Shown here: in pieces, positions 35,022 through 43,226 of the stretch
Position numbering within the stretch: the first letter of the stretch is position 1
Layout of the letters: each line of letters starts with the position of its first letter
Source of the DNA: Mycolicibacterium moriokaense
GTDB lineage: Bacteria > Actinomycetota > Actinomycetes > Mycobacteriales > Mycobacteriaceae
DNA length: 64,000 nucleotides
Direction of reading: 5' to 3'
NCBI RefSeq assembly: GCF_010726085.1
Contig: NZ_AP022560.1
Coordinates: 4,278,001-4,342,000 of the forward strand
The notes under the pieces: model-generated
The model's input: the letters and a program-made list of their open reading frames with translations, nothing else
Databases searched by the model: none
What the model was told of the DNA's origin: nothing
Position numbers and translations under genes: made by a program

Positions 35022-36746
35022 TCACGACACCCGGCGTCGTAATTCCGCTGACCGCACAGCCGACCGAAAGAGCGGCCCGATGATGCCCGTCAGCTGTTCG
35101 GGCCGGGCGATGGTCGCGTGCGCGGTGCTTCCGAACACCTTTTTCAGCGCTCCGATATCCGTGCCCGCCCCCACCGTCAGGCACACGCATCCCGTCCCCC
35201 GCCGGCGAGCTTCGGTCAGCGCGCGCCGCGCATCGGCGGCACCGTAGGCGCGCTCGTAGCCGTGGTCGTACGCCAGGCCGTCAGACACGACGACCAGCAG
35301 GCGTCGCGAGGTGCCACCGCGCGACTCCAGCACGGCCGAACCGTGGCGTATCGCCGCCCCGAGACGCGAGTACGCCCCCGGCTCGAGACTGTTCAGCCGT
35401 CGGATCACCCGGGCGTCGAGATGGTCGTCGAATCTCTTGACGGGCATGATGTTCACCGCGGCCCGCCCCTGCGAGCAATACGCGTAGAGCGCGACGCGGT
35501 CACCCAGATCGTGCAGCGCGACAGTGAGATCGGCGATGACAGACAGTTGTTGTTGATGAACCGTTCGTCCCACAGTGCCCGGTTCCGCCGTCGAGCCCGA
35601 AACATCCAGCAGCAGAAGCACTGACAGGTCACGGCGTCGGCGCAGGCTGTCGAGATACACCGCCTCATCGGGCACGGATCCGGCCCGCACCTCGACCCGC
35701 GCCTCGACCGAGGCGTCGATGTCGATGTCATCGCCCTGGGACTGTCGATGCCGACGATGCAGGCCCATGCCGAGGCGGGCAAGGGGACGTCGCACCCCGA
35801 TGGCGCCTTCAATCGCCTGGGGCGCCGACGACTTGATCCGAGGCTCGATCTCGCGCACGGTGCACCAGTCCGGCCGGTAGCTCTTCCGATCGACGTCCCA
35901 CTCCGGGTACATGAAACCGTGCGCCTCGATATCGGCGACGTCCTCGGCTGTCGTCCTGGCCGTCGACGACACCGCGAACGCGCCCCGGTTGGGCGAATTG
36001 GTGCGATGGGTCGGCGAGTCAGCGCCAGGCGGCCCTCCACCGCTGTTTCCAGACTTCCGCGCAGACGACAACAACTTCTTCAGCCACTTGCCGATGAATC
36101 CGCTCCCGCCGACGGGGTTGGTGAACAGATCGGGGTCGTCGCTGTCGTCGACCTCACCGTCGTCGAGTTCCTCGAGGGCTTCCTTGCTGTCGCGTCGCGG
36201 GACGTGTGCCACGGTGTCGTGGTTCACCTGCTCGGCCGCACGAGTGCCCGCGGCGAGCACTTTCTTGGCGCGGATGACACCAAACGTGGGAGGCGGATCG
36301 TCGAGCGGATCTTGCCCCGACGCGATGGCGAGCGACGACTCGGGTGTGGTGCTGCGCCTTGCTGTTTCGGGATCGGCGATCGAACACAGCACGCCCGGCA
36401 ATACATCGGCGTTGGCGGCGAGGGCACGATGCCCTTCGATGGTGAGATAACGCTTCGCCACCCGGGGATGCCGAACCAAAGCGCCGACGATGTCTTGGCC
36501 AAGGCTGTCCGCGGCGATCAGGGACGCATGAACCGCGACGGACTCCAGATTCTCGCGCACGGATGCGGCGGGATCGACGAATATGGTCTGTCCGTCGGTC
36601 CACGACGGCTCGCCGGCCTCGAGAGGCGCCACCGCGACGGGTCGGCCTGCGAGCGCGGACGCCAACATGCCGAGTGCCTGCAGGTGGTCGCCACCGGCGT
36701 GGTTCGCCACGTTCACCTCCGACCACTGCGCCCGTTGACCAAACAT
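35022..36746 (-). CDS. VWA-domain activator protein (NorD/CoxE-like)
   Basis: 574 residues if started at ATG 36746, which lies seven bases past a -10 box and would make the mRNA leaderless; a TTG twelve codons upstream is possible. The C-terminal 220 residues form the von Willebrand A domain with the metal site LLLLDVSGSTAEPG, then YSRLGAAIRHGSAVL and LLVVVSDGLAYDHG. The centre is acidic and low-complexity (LEELDDGEVDDSDDPD) with a Gly/Ser linker (KSGNSGGGPPG). NorD/CbbO proteins pair with the MoxR ATPase to remodel a target. Order ATPase after VWA is reversed relative to most nor clusters. Target unknown. Confidence 0.83.
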   Translation of the reverse strand: MFGQRAQWSEVNVANHAGGDHLQALGMLASALAGRPVAVAPLEAGEPSWTDGQTIFVDPAASVRENLESVAVHASLIAADSLGQDIVGALVRHPRVAKRYLTIEGHRALAANADVLPGVLCSIADPETARRSTTPESSLAIASGQDPLDDPPPTFGVIRAKKVLAAGTRAAEQVNHDTVAHVPRRDSKEALEELDDGEVDDSDDPDLFTNPVGGSGFIGKWLKKLLSSARKSGNSGGGPPGADSPTHRTNSPNRGAFAVSSTARTTAEDVADIEAHGFMYPEWDVDRKSYRPDWCTVREIEPRIKSSAPQAIEGAIGVRRPLARLGMGLHRRHRQSQGDDIDIDASVEARVEVRAGSVPDEAVYLDSLRRRRDLSVLLLLDVSGSTAEPGTVGRTVHQQQLSVIADLTVALHDLGDRVALYAYCSQGRAAVNIMPVKRFDDHLDARVIRRLNSLEPGAYSRLGAAIRHGSAVLESRGGTSRRLLVVVSDGLAYDHGYERAYGAADARRALTEARRRGTGCVCLTVGAGTDIGALKKVFGSTAHATIARPEQLTGIIGPLFRSAVRSAELRRRVS

Positions 36747-36753
36747 CTGTTCC

Positions 36754-36782
36754 ACCGTAAAGTCCGGTCGTACTGGAGTCAA
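36754..36782 (-). promoter_or_regulatory. Promoter of VWA gene, leaderless
   Basis: Minus strand: TTGACT at 36777-36782, 17-base spacer, TACGGT at 36754-36759. Seven bases later is ATG 36746, so transcription would begin at or near the start codon. GGAACAGATGTTTG spans that start; its reverse complement occurs in the spacer of the MoxR gene promoter. Boxes assigned by eye. Confidence 0.5.
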
Positions 36783-36853
36783 TCAATGCAGGCTTGAAGT
36801 GGACGTGCCGATTGACACGTACAACTCCGCGCCGAATCAGCAAGGAGTGCACG

Positions 36854-37069
36854 GTGATCGACTTCGAAGGGCAGGTCGCGATCGTGACCGGGGCCGGCCG
36901 CGGGTTGGGCAGGCTGTACGCCCTGGACGTGGCGCGACGCGGCGCGTCGGTGGTGGTGAACGACCTCGGGGGCACCATGCACGGCGAAGGCGCGGACGCC
37001 GGCGTCGCCGATCAGGTGGTCGACGAGGTCCAGGCAGCCAGCGTCTTTCCCGAGCCGGCGAAAATGTAG
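36854..37069 (+). pseudogene. 5' fragment of an SDR gene
   Basis: 71 residues from GTG 36854, with AAGGAG six bases upstream. The sequence is the start of an (R)-hydroxyacyl-CoA or MFE2-type [48 protein letters not shown], then it stops after an unrelated SVFPEPAKM tail. Everything after the first strand pairs is missing, including the NNAG and YxxxK parts. It keeps a start site but can form only half a Rossmann fold. It ends nine bases before the nitroreductase start, so it may now act as a leader ORF for that gene. Confidence 0.7.
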
Positions 37070-37077
37070 GAGCCGCC

Positions 37078-37719
37078 GTGGATATCGAGGAACTTCTCAC
37101 CACTACGAGGTCCGCTCGTAGGTCACTCGACCTGGATGCGCCGATCGAGCTGGACGATATCCGCGACTGCCTGCGTATCGCTCTACACGCCGCCAACGGC
37201 TCCAACCAGCAGGCGTGGCGCTGGGTGATCGTCACCGACAAGGCGTTACGCGACAAGATCTCCGACCTCTACCGCGCGGCCTATTTGGCGAAGGTGGGCG
37301 GCCAGATGATCTCCGGCCTGATGCCCGCGGGCACCCCGGAAGCCAAGCTGATGTCGTCCACGGAATGGCTCGTCGAGCACCTGGCGGACATCCCCGCGCT
37401 GGTGATTCCCTGCTATGAAGCCACGATGCCCAGGACACCGGGTGACGAATCCTTCTACCTGGCAACTCTTTACGGGTCGATCTTCCCCGCGGTGTGGAAC
37501 TTCGCGCTGGCGCTGCACACCCGCGGATACGGAACGTGCATCACCACCCTGCACCTGCACCACGAAGCGGAGGTGCGGGACCTACTCGGCATACCCGAAT
37601 CGTTCACCCAGGGTTGCCTGCTCCCCGTCGGGCGGCTGCGCACCGGCTTCCGGTTCAGCGCGGCACCCCGCCGGGCGATCGACGAGGTCATCGGCATCAA
37701 CGGATGGGAAGGGAAGTGA
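37078..37719 (+). CDS. Nitroreductase family flavoprotein
   Basis: 213 residues from GTG 37078 with AGGAG eight bases upstream; longer upstream frames run through the SDR fragment. Nitroreductase signatures: TTTRSARRSLDLDAPIELDD (the FMN-contacting TRRSxR region), ALHAANGSNQQAWRWVIVTD and the late LGIPESFTQGCLLPVGRL region. It uses FMN and NAD(P)H to reduce nitro, quinone or enone groups. The stop overlaps the SnoaL-like start as TGATG. Role in the cluster unknown; enone or quinone reduction would fit steroid- or terpenoid-like substrates. Confidence 0.85.
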   Translation: MDIEELLTTTRSARRSLDLDAPIELDDIRDCLRIALHAANGSNQQAWRWVIVTDKALRDKISDLYRAAYLAKVGGQMISGLMPAGTPEAKLMSSTEWLVEHLADIPALVIPCYEATMPRTPGDESFYLATLYGSIFPAVWNFALALHTRGYGTCITTLHLHHEAEVRDLLGIPESFTQGCLLPVGRLRTGFRFSAAPRRAIDEVIGINGWEGK

Positions 37720-38270
37720 TGGGCGACAACGAACTGGCCGAAAGTGTTGCCCGGCTGGAGGATCGCGAGCAGATCCGCGAGTGCATGATGCGCTACGCGC
37801 GTGGCATGGATCGGCGTGACCGTGCCCTCCTCCGGTCGGCCTATCACGACGACGCCGTCGACGATCACGTCGGATTCGTAGGCAAGGTCGACGACTTCAT
37901 CGACTGGGCCTTCGCATATCACTCGACCCAGACCCGATACCAGCATTATCTGCTGAACCACACCGCCGATCTGGACGGCGACGAAGCACACGCGGAGACC
38001 TACTACCTCTTCGTCGGGACCGACCGTGAGCCCGCCAACCACATGACGCTCTCGGGCGGCCGGTATGTGGATCGGCTGGAACGTCGCGACGGCCGATGGG
38101 CGATCGTCGACCGGGTCTGCGTCGTCGAGTGGAATGCGGAGTCGACGTCGTTCATCACCGACGAGGTGATCGCGATGATGGCAGGCTCGATGAAGGCCGC
38201 CACGCACGATACGACGGATCCGTCGTATGACCGCCCGTTGGTCGCCTCACGCACGGATGCCCTGTCATGA
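37719..38270 (+). CDS. SnoaL-like (NTF2-fold) protein
   Basis: 183 residues from ATG 37719, overlapping the nitroreductase stop by one base. It has the family entry VARLEDREQIRECMMRYARG, then MDRRDRALLRSAYHDDAVDD, and strand-rich later parts (AETYYLFVGTDREP, SGGRYVDRLERRDGRWAIVD). Proteins of this SnoaL_4 group include ring hydroxylase small subunits, dehydratases and isomerases. Catalytic role cannot be assigned. It belongs to a plus-strand unit of nitroreductase and this gene, with the tandem TetR downstream after 97 bases. Confidence 0.78.
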   Translation: MGDNELAESVARLEDREQIRECMMRYARGMDRRDRALLRSAYHDDAVDDHVGFVGKVDDFIDWAFAYHSTQTRYQHYLLNHTADLDGDEAHAETYYLFVGTDREPANHMTLSGGRYVDRLERRDGRWAIVDRVCVVEWNAESTSFITDEVIAMMAGSMKAATHDTTDPSYDRPLVASRTDALS

Positions 38271-38367
38271 GTGGCCCTTACAGCATCCCCGCAGTTCCGG
38301 CGGGGGTCGGTAGGATCCGCTTGCAGTTGTCGAGGCCGACCACCCCAGGAAAGGTACGCAGGTAGCG

Positions 38368-39711
38368 ATGGCCAATGCCGACGCAGTGGGGCGGAGTCCG
38401 AGAAGCGGTCGCTCCGCGGTCAAGAGGGGCAAGCCCGCCCCGAAGCTCACAGCCGTCAGCGGTGAACCGGGCGTCGATGCCACGCGGCGAACCCAGATCC
38501 TCAAGACGGCGAACTCGGTAATCGCGACCACCGGTCTTCGCACGTCACTACAACAGATCGCTGATGCTGCGGGCATCCTCGCGGGCAGCCTCTACCACCA
38601 CTTCGACTCCAAGGAAGCGATCCTGGTCGAGTTGATCAGGCGCTATCACGCCGACCTGGACCGCGTTGGCGAGGAGGCGTTGAAGCGCCTCGACGAGGCG
38701 GACCCCCGTCCGGTCGCCGAGCAGATCACCGAGCTCGGCTGTGCGATCGCGCGCTGCGCGGTCGAGCACGGGGCCGCCCTGCAGATGTCGTTCTATGAAG
38801 GCCCGAGCTCAGACCCCGAGCTGATGGAACTGACGCAGCGCCCGCCGACGGCTATCCAGACCGCGATGTTGCAGGCGCTTCGGGCCGGGCGCTGGAGCGG
38901 TTACATCCGAGGCGATCTTGACCTTCCCACCCTGGCCGACCGGATATGCCAGAGCATGTTGCATGTCGGCCTTGACGTGATCCGGCACAAGGCGTCGACG
39001 GATGAGCTGGCCACGCTCAAGAGCCACATCGCCCTCGAAGGTCTCGCGGTGGATGTGCCCTCCGATGAGGACCTCGACAAGTCGAACGCGTTCGCGGCCG
39101 CTGAAGAAGTGATCAAGAGCTGGGTGGACACCGAGGACGACAGCGACCTGAAGGCGGCGCACGTACGCGCCGTGGCCCGCTCCGAATTCGGCCGGCGCGG
39201 CTACGAGATGACGACGATTCGGGACATCGCGTCGGCCGCGGGGCTGGGTACCGGCACCGTCTACCGCGTCATCGGTTCGAAAGACGAACTGCTGATGTCG
39301 ATCATGCTGGAGTTCGGCCACAAGGTCGGCGGTGCATGGACGGACATCGTGCGCTCGGACGCCACCACGATCGAGAAGCTCGACGCGTTGAGCTGGTTGA
39401 ACATCAACGCACTCGATCAGTTCCCCGACGAGTTCCGTATCCAGCTGGCCTGGCTACGCCACACTCCCCCGGACACCGCCAATCCCGCGTGGTCGTTCAC
39501 GACACGGATTCGGCAGATGAAAGCGCTGCTCTCCGAAGGTATTCGAGCCGGCGAAATACGTAAGGACAGTCCCGCCGCCGACATGTTGGCCCGGTGCATC
39601 ATCGGTGAACAGTGGATACCGGAGAACATCCTGCAGCGGATCGGCACGCGCAATGCGTTGCTCCTGGCACGTGACACCACCTTGCGGGGCATCAGCAATC
39701 GCGAGTCGTGA
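38368..39711 (+). CDS. Tandem double TetR regulator (Mce3R-like)
   Basis: 447 residues, twice the usual TetR length. It has two complete TetR units. The first helix-turn-helix is near residue 45-75 (TTGLRTSLQQIADAAGILAG, SLYHHFDSKEAILVELI). The second is near 270-300 (RRGYEMTTIRDIASAAGLGT, GTVYRVIGSKDELLMSIM). One chain with two DNA-binding domains is the layout of Mce3R of M. tuberculosis, a repressor of lipid-uptake and oxidation genes. Such proteins can bind asymmetric sites. The N-terminus is basic and disordered. It probably regulates the surrounding P450 cluster. Confidence 0.87.
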   Translation: MANADAVGRSPRSGRSAVKRGKPAPKLTAVSGEPGVDATRRTQILKTANSVIATTGLRTSLQQIADAAGILAGSLYHHFDSKEAILVELIRRYHADLDRVGEEALKRLDEADPRPVAEQITELGCAIARCAVEHGAALQMSFYEGPSSDPELMELTQRPPTAIQTAMLQALRAGRWSGYIRGDLDLPTLADRICQSMLHVGLDVIRHKASTDELATLKSHIALEGLAVDVPSDEDLDKSNAFAAAEEVIKSWVDTEDDSDLKAAHVRAVARSEFGRRGYEMTTIRDIASAAGLGTGTVYRVIGSKDELLMSIMLEFGHKVGGAWTDIVRSDATTIEKLDALSWLNINALDQFPDEFRIQLAWLRHTPPDTANPAWSFTTRIRQMKALLSEGIRAGEIRKDSPAADMLARCIIGEQWIPENILQRIGTRNALLLARDTTLRGISNRES

Positions 39712-39718
39712 GCGGCTG

Positions 39719-40606
39719 TCAGTCTGATGTCCGGTTGTCCCGCAGCGCGCCGAATCGCGGGATCCCCATCATCAGACGAATCATGTGGTGCATAGCCACC
39801 GACGGCATGAATTTGTTCGCCAACAACAGCATGCGCGCGTCGGGTCCTACGGGGCGACGAACAAAGGGCTTGCGGCCGTCCAGGGCCTTGGCCAGGCCGA
39901 TGGCGAACTTCTCCGGAGGCCGGGCGGCCACCTTCATCGCGTAACGGCCGCGCTTGTCCATCGTCGAGTGATGCCGTGCGTACGGACCCGTGAGGTCACG
40001 GGAGTCGGTGGTGCCCTCGTCGGTGATGATCTCGGTGTCGTAGGTACCCGCTACCAGGATCGTCACCCCGATGCCGAACGGCGACACCTCAGCGGCCATC
40101 GATTCGCCCCAACGTTCGAGTGCGCCCTTCACCGCTGAGTACGGCGCGGTGGCGGGCATACCGCGGACTCCGCTTTCACTGGACACCAGCACAATTCGGC
40201 CGCGGCCTGCCGCTCGCATCGACGGCAGCAGCGCGCGTGTCAACGCCACCGGCCCGAAGATGTTGGTAGCGAACATCCGCTGCCACAGGTCGAGCGGCGT
40301 CTCTTCGACCATGCCCGCGGCCGATATTCCGGCGTTGTGCACCAACCCATCGGGTGCGCCGACGGCGGCGGTGATCGCCGACGCGGCCTGTTCAACGGAG
40401 TCGGGGTCGGTCAGGTCGAGTCGGACACCGATGAGGCGGTCATCGTCGTCGCGCGCGCCGGTCGTCGCGCGCAGCTTGTCCATGCCCGAGTCCACCGACC
40501 GCATCGCCGCAACCACCGTCCATCCCTGGCGGTAGAGGAGCGCGGCAGAGGCGAGCCCGAGACCGCGCGATGCGCCGGTGATGACGACGCTCCGCGATTC
40601 GTCCAT
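39719..40606 (-). CDS. Classical SDR oxidoreductase
   Basis: 295 residues. Motifs: SVVITGASRGLGLASAALLY, VHNAGISAAGMVEE (HNAG), IVLVSSESGVRGMPATAPYS, with Tyr-x3-Lys in YSAVKGALERWG. It binds NAD(P) and oxidises or reduces a carbonyl. It shares its start and end sequences with the internally deleted SDR at 31294-31716, so the two arose by duplication. It converges on the double TetR after seven bases and is 65 bases downstream of the third P450 gene on the same strand. Confidence 0.9.
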   Translation of the reverse strand: MDESRSVVITGASRGLGLASAALLYRQGWTVVAAMRSVDSGMDKLRATTGARDDDDRLIGVRLDLTDPDSVEQAASAITAAVGAPDGLVHNAGISAAGMVEETPLDLWQRMFATNIFGPVALTRALLPSMRAAGRGRIVLVSSESGVRGMPATAPYSAVKGALERWGESMAAEVSPFGIGVTILVAGTYDTEIITDEGTTDSRDLTGPYARHHSTMDKRGRYAMKVAARPPEKFAIGLAKALDGRKPFVRRPVGPDARMLLLANKFMPSVAMHHMIRLMMGIPRFGALRDNRTSD

Positions 40607-40671
40607 CGTCAGGCCCCGATCTTGATTGACTCAGTTGCGCTTTCGTACGACAAGTTGATGCTGTGCATGAG

Positions 40672-41868
40672 CTATCCCGTGATCACAGGCAGTCGGCCCC
40701 AGCCACGAACACTGGAGGTGTGTGCCATTGCGGCATTGTCAAAGTCGACATCCCATTCGGGCCATCGTTTCAGCATCTCCTCGAGCGCCACCCGCGCTTG
40801 CATTCGGGCCAGCGACGACCCCATGCAGAAGTGCAGCCCCTGACCGAACGACAGATGGGACCCGGTCCGGTGGATGTCGAAGCTCTCACCGTTGGGATAG
40901 TGCCGTTCGTCGCGGTTGGCTGAGCCGTTGAGCAGCAGCATGACTGAGCCTTCGGCGATAGTCTGGCCATGAACTTCGGTGTCGCGGGCCACATAGCGCG
41001 CCTGCACCGGCGACGGCGACTCGTAGCGCAGCACCTCTTCGATCGCTCCGGGGATCAACGAGAAGTCCTCGACGAGTTCGCGCCGCTGGTCGGGGTGTTC
41101 GGCGAGGAGTTGGCCGATGAAGCCGATCAGCCGCGTCGTGGTTTCGTTACCTGCACCGGCGATCATGCTGGTATAGGTCAGCACCTCGATACGGGTCAGC
41201 GGCCGCAGTTCACCGTCTTCTTCGACCTCCGCGTTGAGCAGTTGTGTCATCAGGTCGTCGGCCGGATGTTCGGCTCGCCACTCGATGTACTCGGCGAACA
41301 GTTGATAGGCATTCTCGAATGTGGCTGCCGACACCGATCGGAAGCTGCCCTCTTTCAAACCGATCGAGGCGTCGGTGTTGTCCCGGATCTGCTGTTGACC
41401 CTCTTCCGGAATCCCGAGCAGGTATCCGATGGTCCGCATCGGGATCAGTGCCCCGAAGTCGGTGATCAGATCGAAGGTCGACACCCCTTTCAGGGCATCG
41501 AGTGCACGGATGCAGTACTGCCGCACCAGCGGTTCGATGGCCTCCATCCGGCGGGGCGTGAACACCTTCGACAGCACCCGCCGATGAATGTCGTGAAGCG
41601 GTGGGTCTTCGAACAGGATCACTCCCGGCGGCACCTCGACACCACTCATGATGATGTCCATCGTGGTGCCCCTGCCCGAGCGGTACGTATCCCAGTTGTG
41701 AAGTTCGCGCGCGACGTCGTAGTAGCGGCTCAGCGCGTAGAAGTTGTACTTCTCGTTGTGGTAAAGCGGGGCTTCGTCCCTCATCCTGCGCCAGATCGGA
41801 TACGGATTGTCGTCGATGTCGAAATCGAATGGGTCGTAGTACAACTCGGTGGTACTGGTACCGGTCAT
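40672..41868 (-). CDS. Cytochrome P450 (third of three)
   Basis: 398 residues. The I-helix reads MIAGAGNETTTRLIGFI, the ExxR region AIEEVLRYESPSPVQARYVA, and the haem loop LSFGQGLHFCMGSSLARMQAR. The start MTGTSTTELYYDPFDFDIDD is typical of mycobacterial P450s acting on steroids or terpenoids. It is divergent from the diaminopentanoate dehydrogenase-like gene. The 251 bases between hold two regulatory motifs (42043-42057 and 42068-42085). It and the SDR downstream probably form one transcript. Confidence 0.93.
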   Translation of the reverse strand: MTGTSTTELYYDPFDFDIDDNPYPIWRRMRDEAPLYHNEKYNFYALSRYYDVARELHNWDTYRSGRGTTMDIIMSGVEVPPGVILFEDPPLHDIHRRVLSKVFTPRRMEAIEPLVRQYCIRALDALKGVSTFDLITDFGALIPMRTIGYLLGIPEEGQQQIRDNTDASIGLKEGSFRSVSAATFENAYQLFAEYIEWRAEHPADDLMTQLLNAEVEEDGELRPLTRIEVLTYTSMIAGAGNETTTRLIGFIGQLLAEHPDQRRELVEDFSLIPGAIEEVLRYESPSPVQARYVARDTEVHGQTIAEGSVMLLLNGSANRDERHYPNGESFDIHRTGSHLSFGQGLHFCMGSSLARMQARVALEEMLKRWPEWDVDFDNAAMAHTSSVRGWGRLPVITG

Positions 41869-42042
41869 CGACTGCTCCTCAGGTTTGTCATCAGATCGGC
41901 GAACGCATCGGTGGATCCGTCGGGAAACGAATCGTCGGAGTGCGCGGCGGCTGGCGCGCCGAGAGCAGGCGCCCGCATGTCGAACCGCAGGATGAACATC
42001 AGCGCTGGATCCAGCACGGGGTGGTCACGCCGACCGACTATA

Positions 42043-42057
42043 ACCTAAAATTTGTTC
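42043..42057 (-). promoter_or_regulatory. Motif GAACAAATTTTAGGT in divergent promoter
   Basis: Minus-strand string differing at one base from 33979-33993. It lies 175 bases before the P450 start on the minus strand and 62 bases before ATG 42120 on the plus strand. Eleven bases further right is the TAATAG-type palindrome. Two different motifs in one divergent promoter suggest input from two regulators, such as the single and the tandem TetR. Confidence 0.5.
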
Positions 42058-42067
42058 TGGTCCGCTG

Positions 42068-42085
42068 TAATAGTGACTGCTATTC
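42068..42085. promoter_or_regulatory. Second TAATAG-N6-CTATT operator-like site
   Basis: TAATAGTGACTGCTATTC has the same 6-6-6 layout as the perfect palindrome at 25473-25490 (TAATAG-TGCACA-CTATTA), with one arm base changed. It is 34 bases before ATG 42120. The two sites are the only ones of this type I noticed in the window, both in cluster promoters. They probably bind the same TetR (25563). Confidence 0.6.
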
Positions 42086-42119
42086 TAAATCCGGCTCGGG
42101 GGCTCCACGAGGAGGAAAC

Positions 42120-43226
42120 ATGACAGAGGGCAAGCACCGCGTCGTGGTCTGGTCCACCGGCGGCATCGGCTCGATCGCGATCCGCGCCATCCAGGAGCGG
42201 CCGAATCTCGAACTCGTCGGAGTATGGGTGCACTCGCCCGACAAGAACGGTAAAGATGCCGGTGAACTCGCCAACGGCGAGCCGATCGGACTGTCCACCA
42301 ACGCCGATGCGGACGCACTCATCGCCCTCAAGCCGGACTGCGTCATCTATGCGGCCAGCGGCCCGGAACGGGACGCGTTGGCGATCCCCGACTACGTGAA
42401 ACTGCTCTCCGCCGGGATCAACGTCGTGACCACGAGCACCACCCGGCTGGTCAACCCGCACGCCTACGAACCCGCCGAATGGCGTGATCAACTCGTCGCC
42501 GCGGCCAAGGAAGGGCAGGTGTCGCTGTACGCGTCGGGTATCGAACCCGGCTTCGCCGCCGACTATCTGCCCCTCGTGCTCGCCACCCAGTCGTCGCGGA
42601 TCGAGAAGATCCACGCCTATGAGATCGGTCTTTACGACGACTACGGCGTGCCCGACATCATGAGTGACGCAATGGGATTCGGTCGTCCACTCGACTACCA
42701 GCCGTGGATCGCCTTCCCCGGCGCGATCGCCGGGGAGTGGCAGGGCCAGATTCGTATGGTCGCCGATGCCCTGGGCGTCGAGGTGACCGAGGTGCGCGAG
42801 AAGTTCGAACGGGCGGTGACGAACCGGACGCTGGAGGTGGCGATGGGCACGGTGGAGGCCGGCACCTGCGGCGCACTGCGCATGCAGGCGATCGGCGTCG
42901 TCGACGGCGAAGAGGCCATCGTGATCGAGCACGTCACCCGACTGGCGCCCGACGTCGCACCTGACTGGCCGACGCTGCCGAATGCCCTCGGCTATCGCGT
43001 GGTCATCACCGGCACACCGGACATCGACTGCACGTACGATGTGACGCTTCGTGATCGCAAGAAGGCGGGCATTGAAGGCATGACCTCGGGCGCGGGCGCG
43101 ATGGTGGCCACCGCGATGCGTGTCGTGAACGCCGTGCCGTATGTCGTTGCCGCACAACCGGGTTTACTGAGTTCGGTCGATCTGCCGTTGACGATTCCTC
43201 AGCACGCGTTCAGCCCACACGGGTGA
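42120..43226 (+). CDS. Diaminopentanoate dehydrogenase-like oxidoreductase
   Basis: 368 residues from ATG 42120 with a strong GAGGAGG site; longer upstream frames cover the intergenic motifs. The N-terminal Rossmann part (HRVVVWSTGGIGSIAIRAIQ, LELVGVWVHSPDKNGKDAGE) matches DapB-like and 2,4-diaminopentanoate dehydrogenase proteins. The rest (YASGIEPGFAADYLPLVLA, AYEIGLYDDYGVPDIMSDAM) fits the same group. Many mycobacterial copies lie beside P450 genes, and their substrates are unknown. It is the only plus-strand gene of its unit, probably under the TetR site upstream. It overlaps the end of the MCE fragment by 17 bases. Confidence 0.78.
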   Translation: MTEGKHRVVVWSTGGIGSIAIRAIQERPNLELVGVWVHSPDKNGKDAGELANGEPIGLSTNADADALIALKPDCVIYAASGPERDALAIPDYVKLLSAGINVVTTSTTRLVNPHAYEPAEWRDQLVAAAKEGQVSLYASGIEPGFAADYLPLVLATQSSRIEKIHAYEIGLYDDYGVPDIMSDAMGFGRPLDYQPWIAFPGAIAGEWQGQIRMVADALGVEVTEVREKFERAVTNRTLEVAMGTVEAGTCGALRMQAIGVVDGEEAIVIEHVTRLAPDVAPDWPTLPNALGYRVVITGTPDIDCTYDVTLRDRKKAGIEGMTSGAGAMVATAMRVVNAVPYVVAAQPGLLSSVDLPLTIPQHAFSPHG

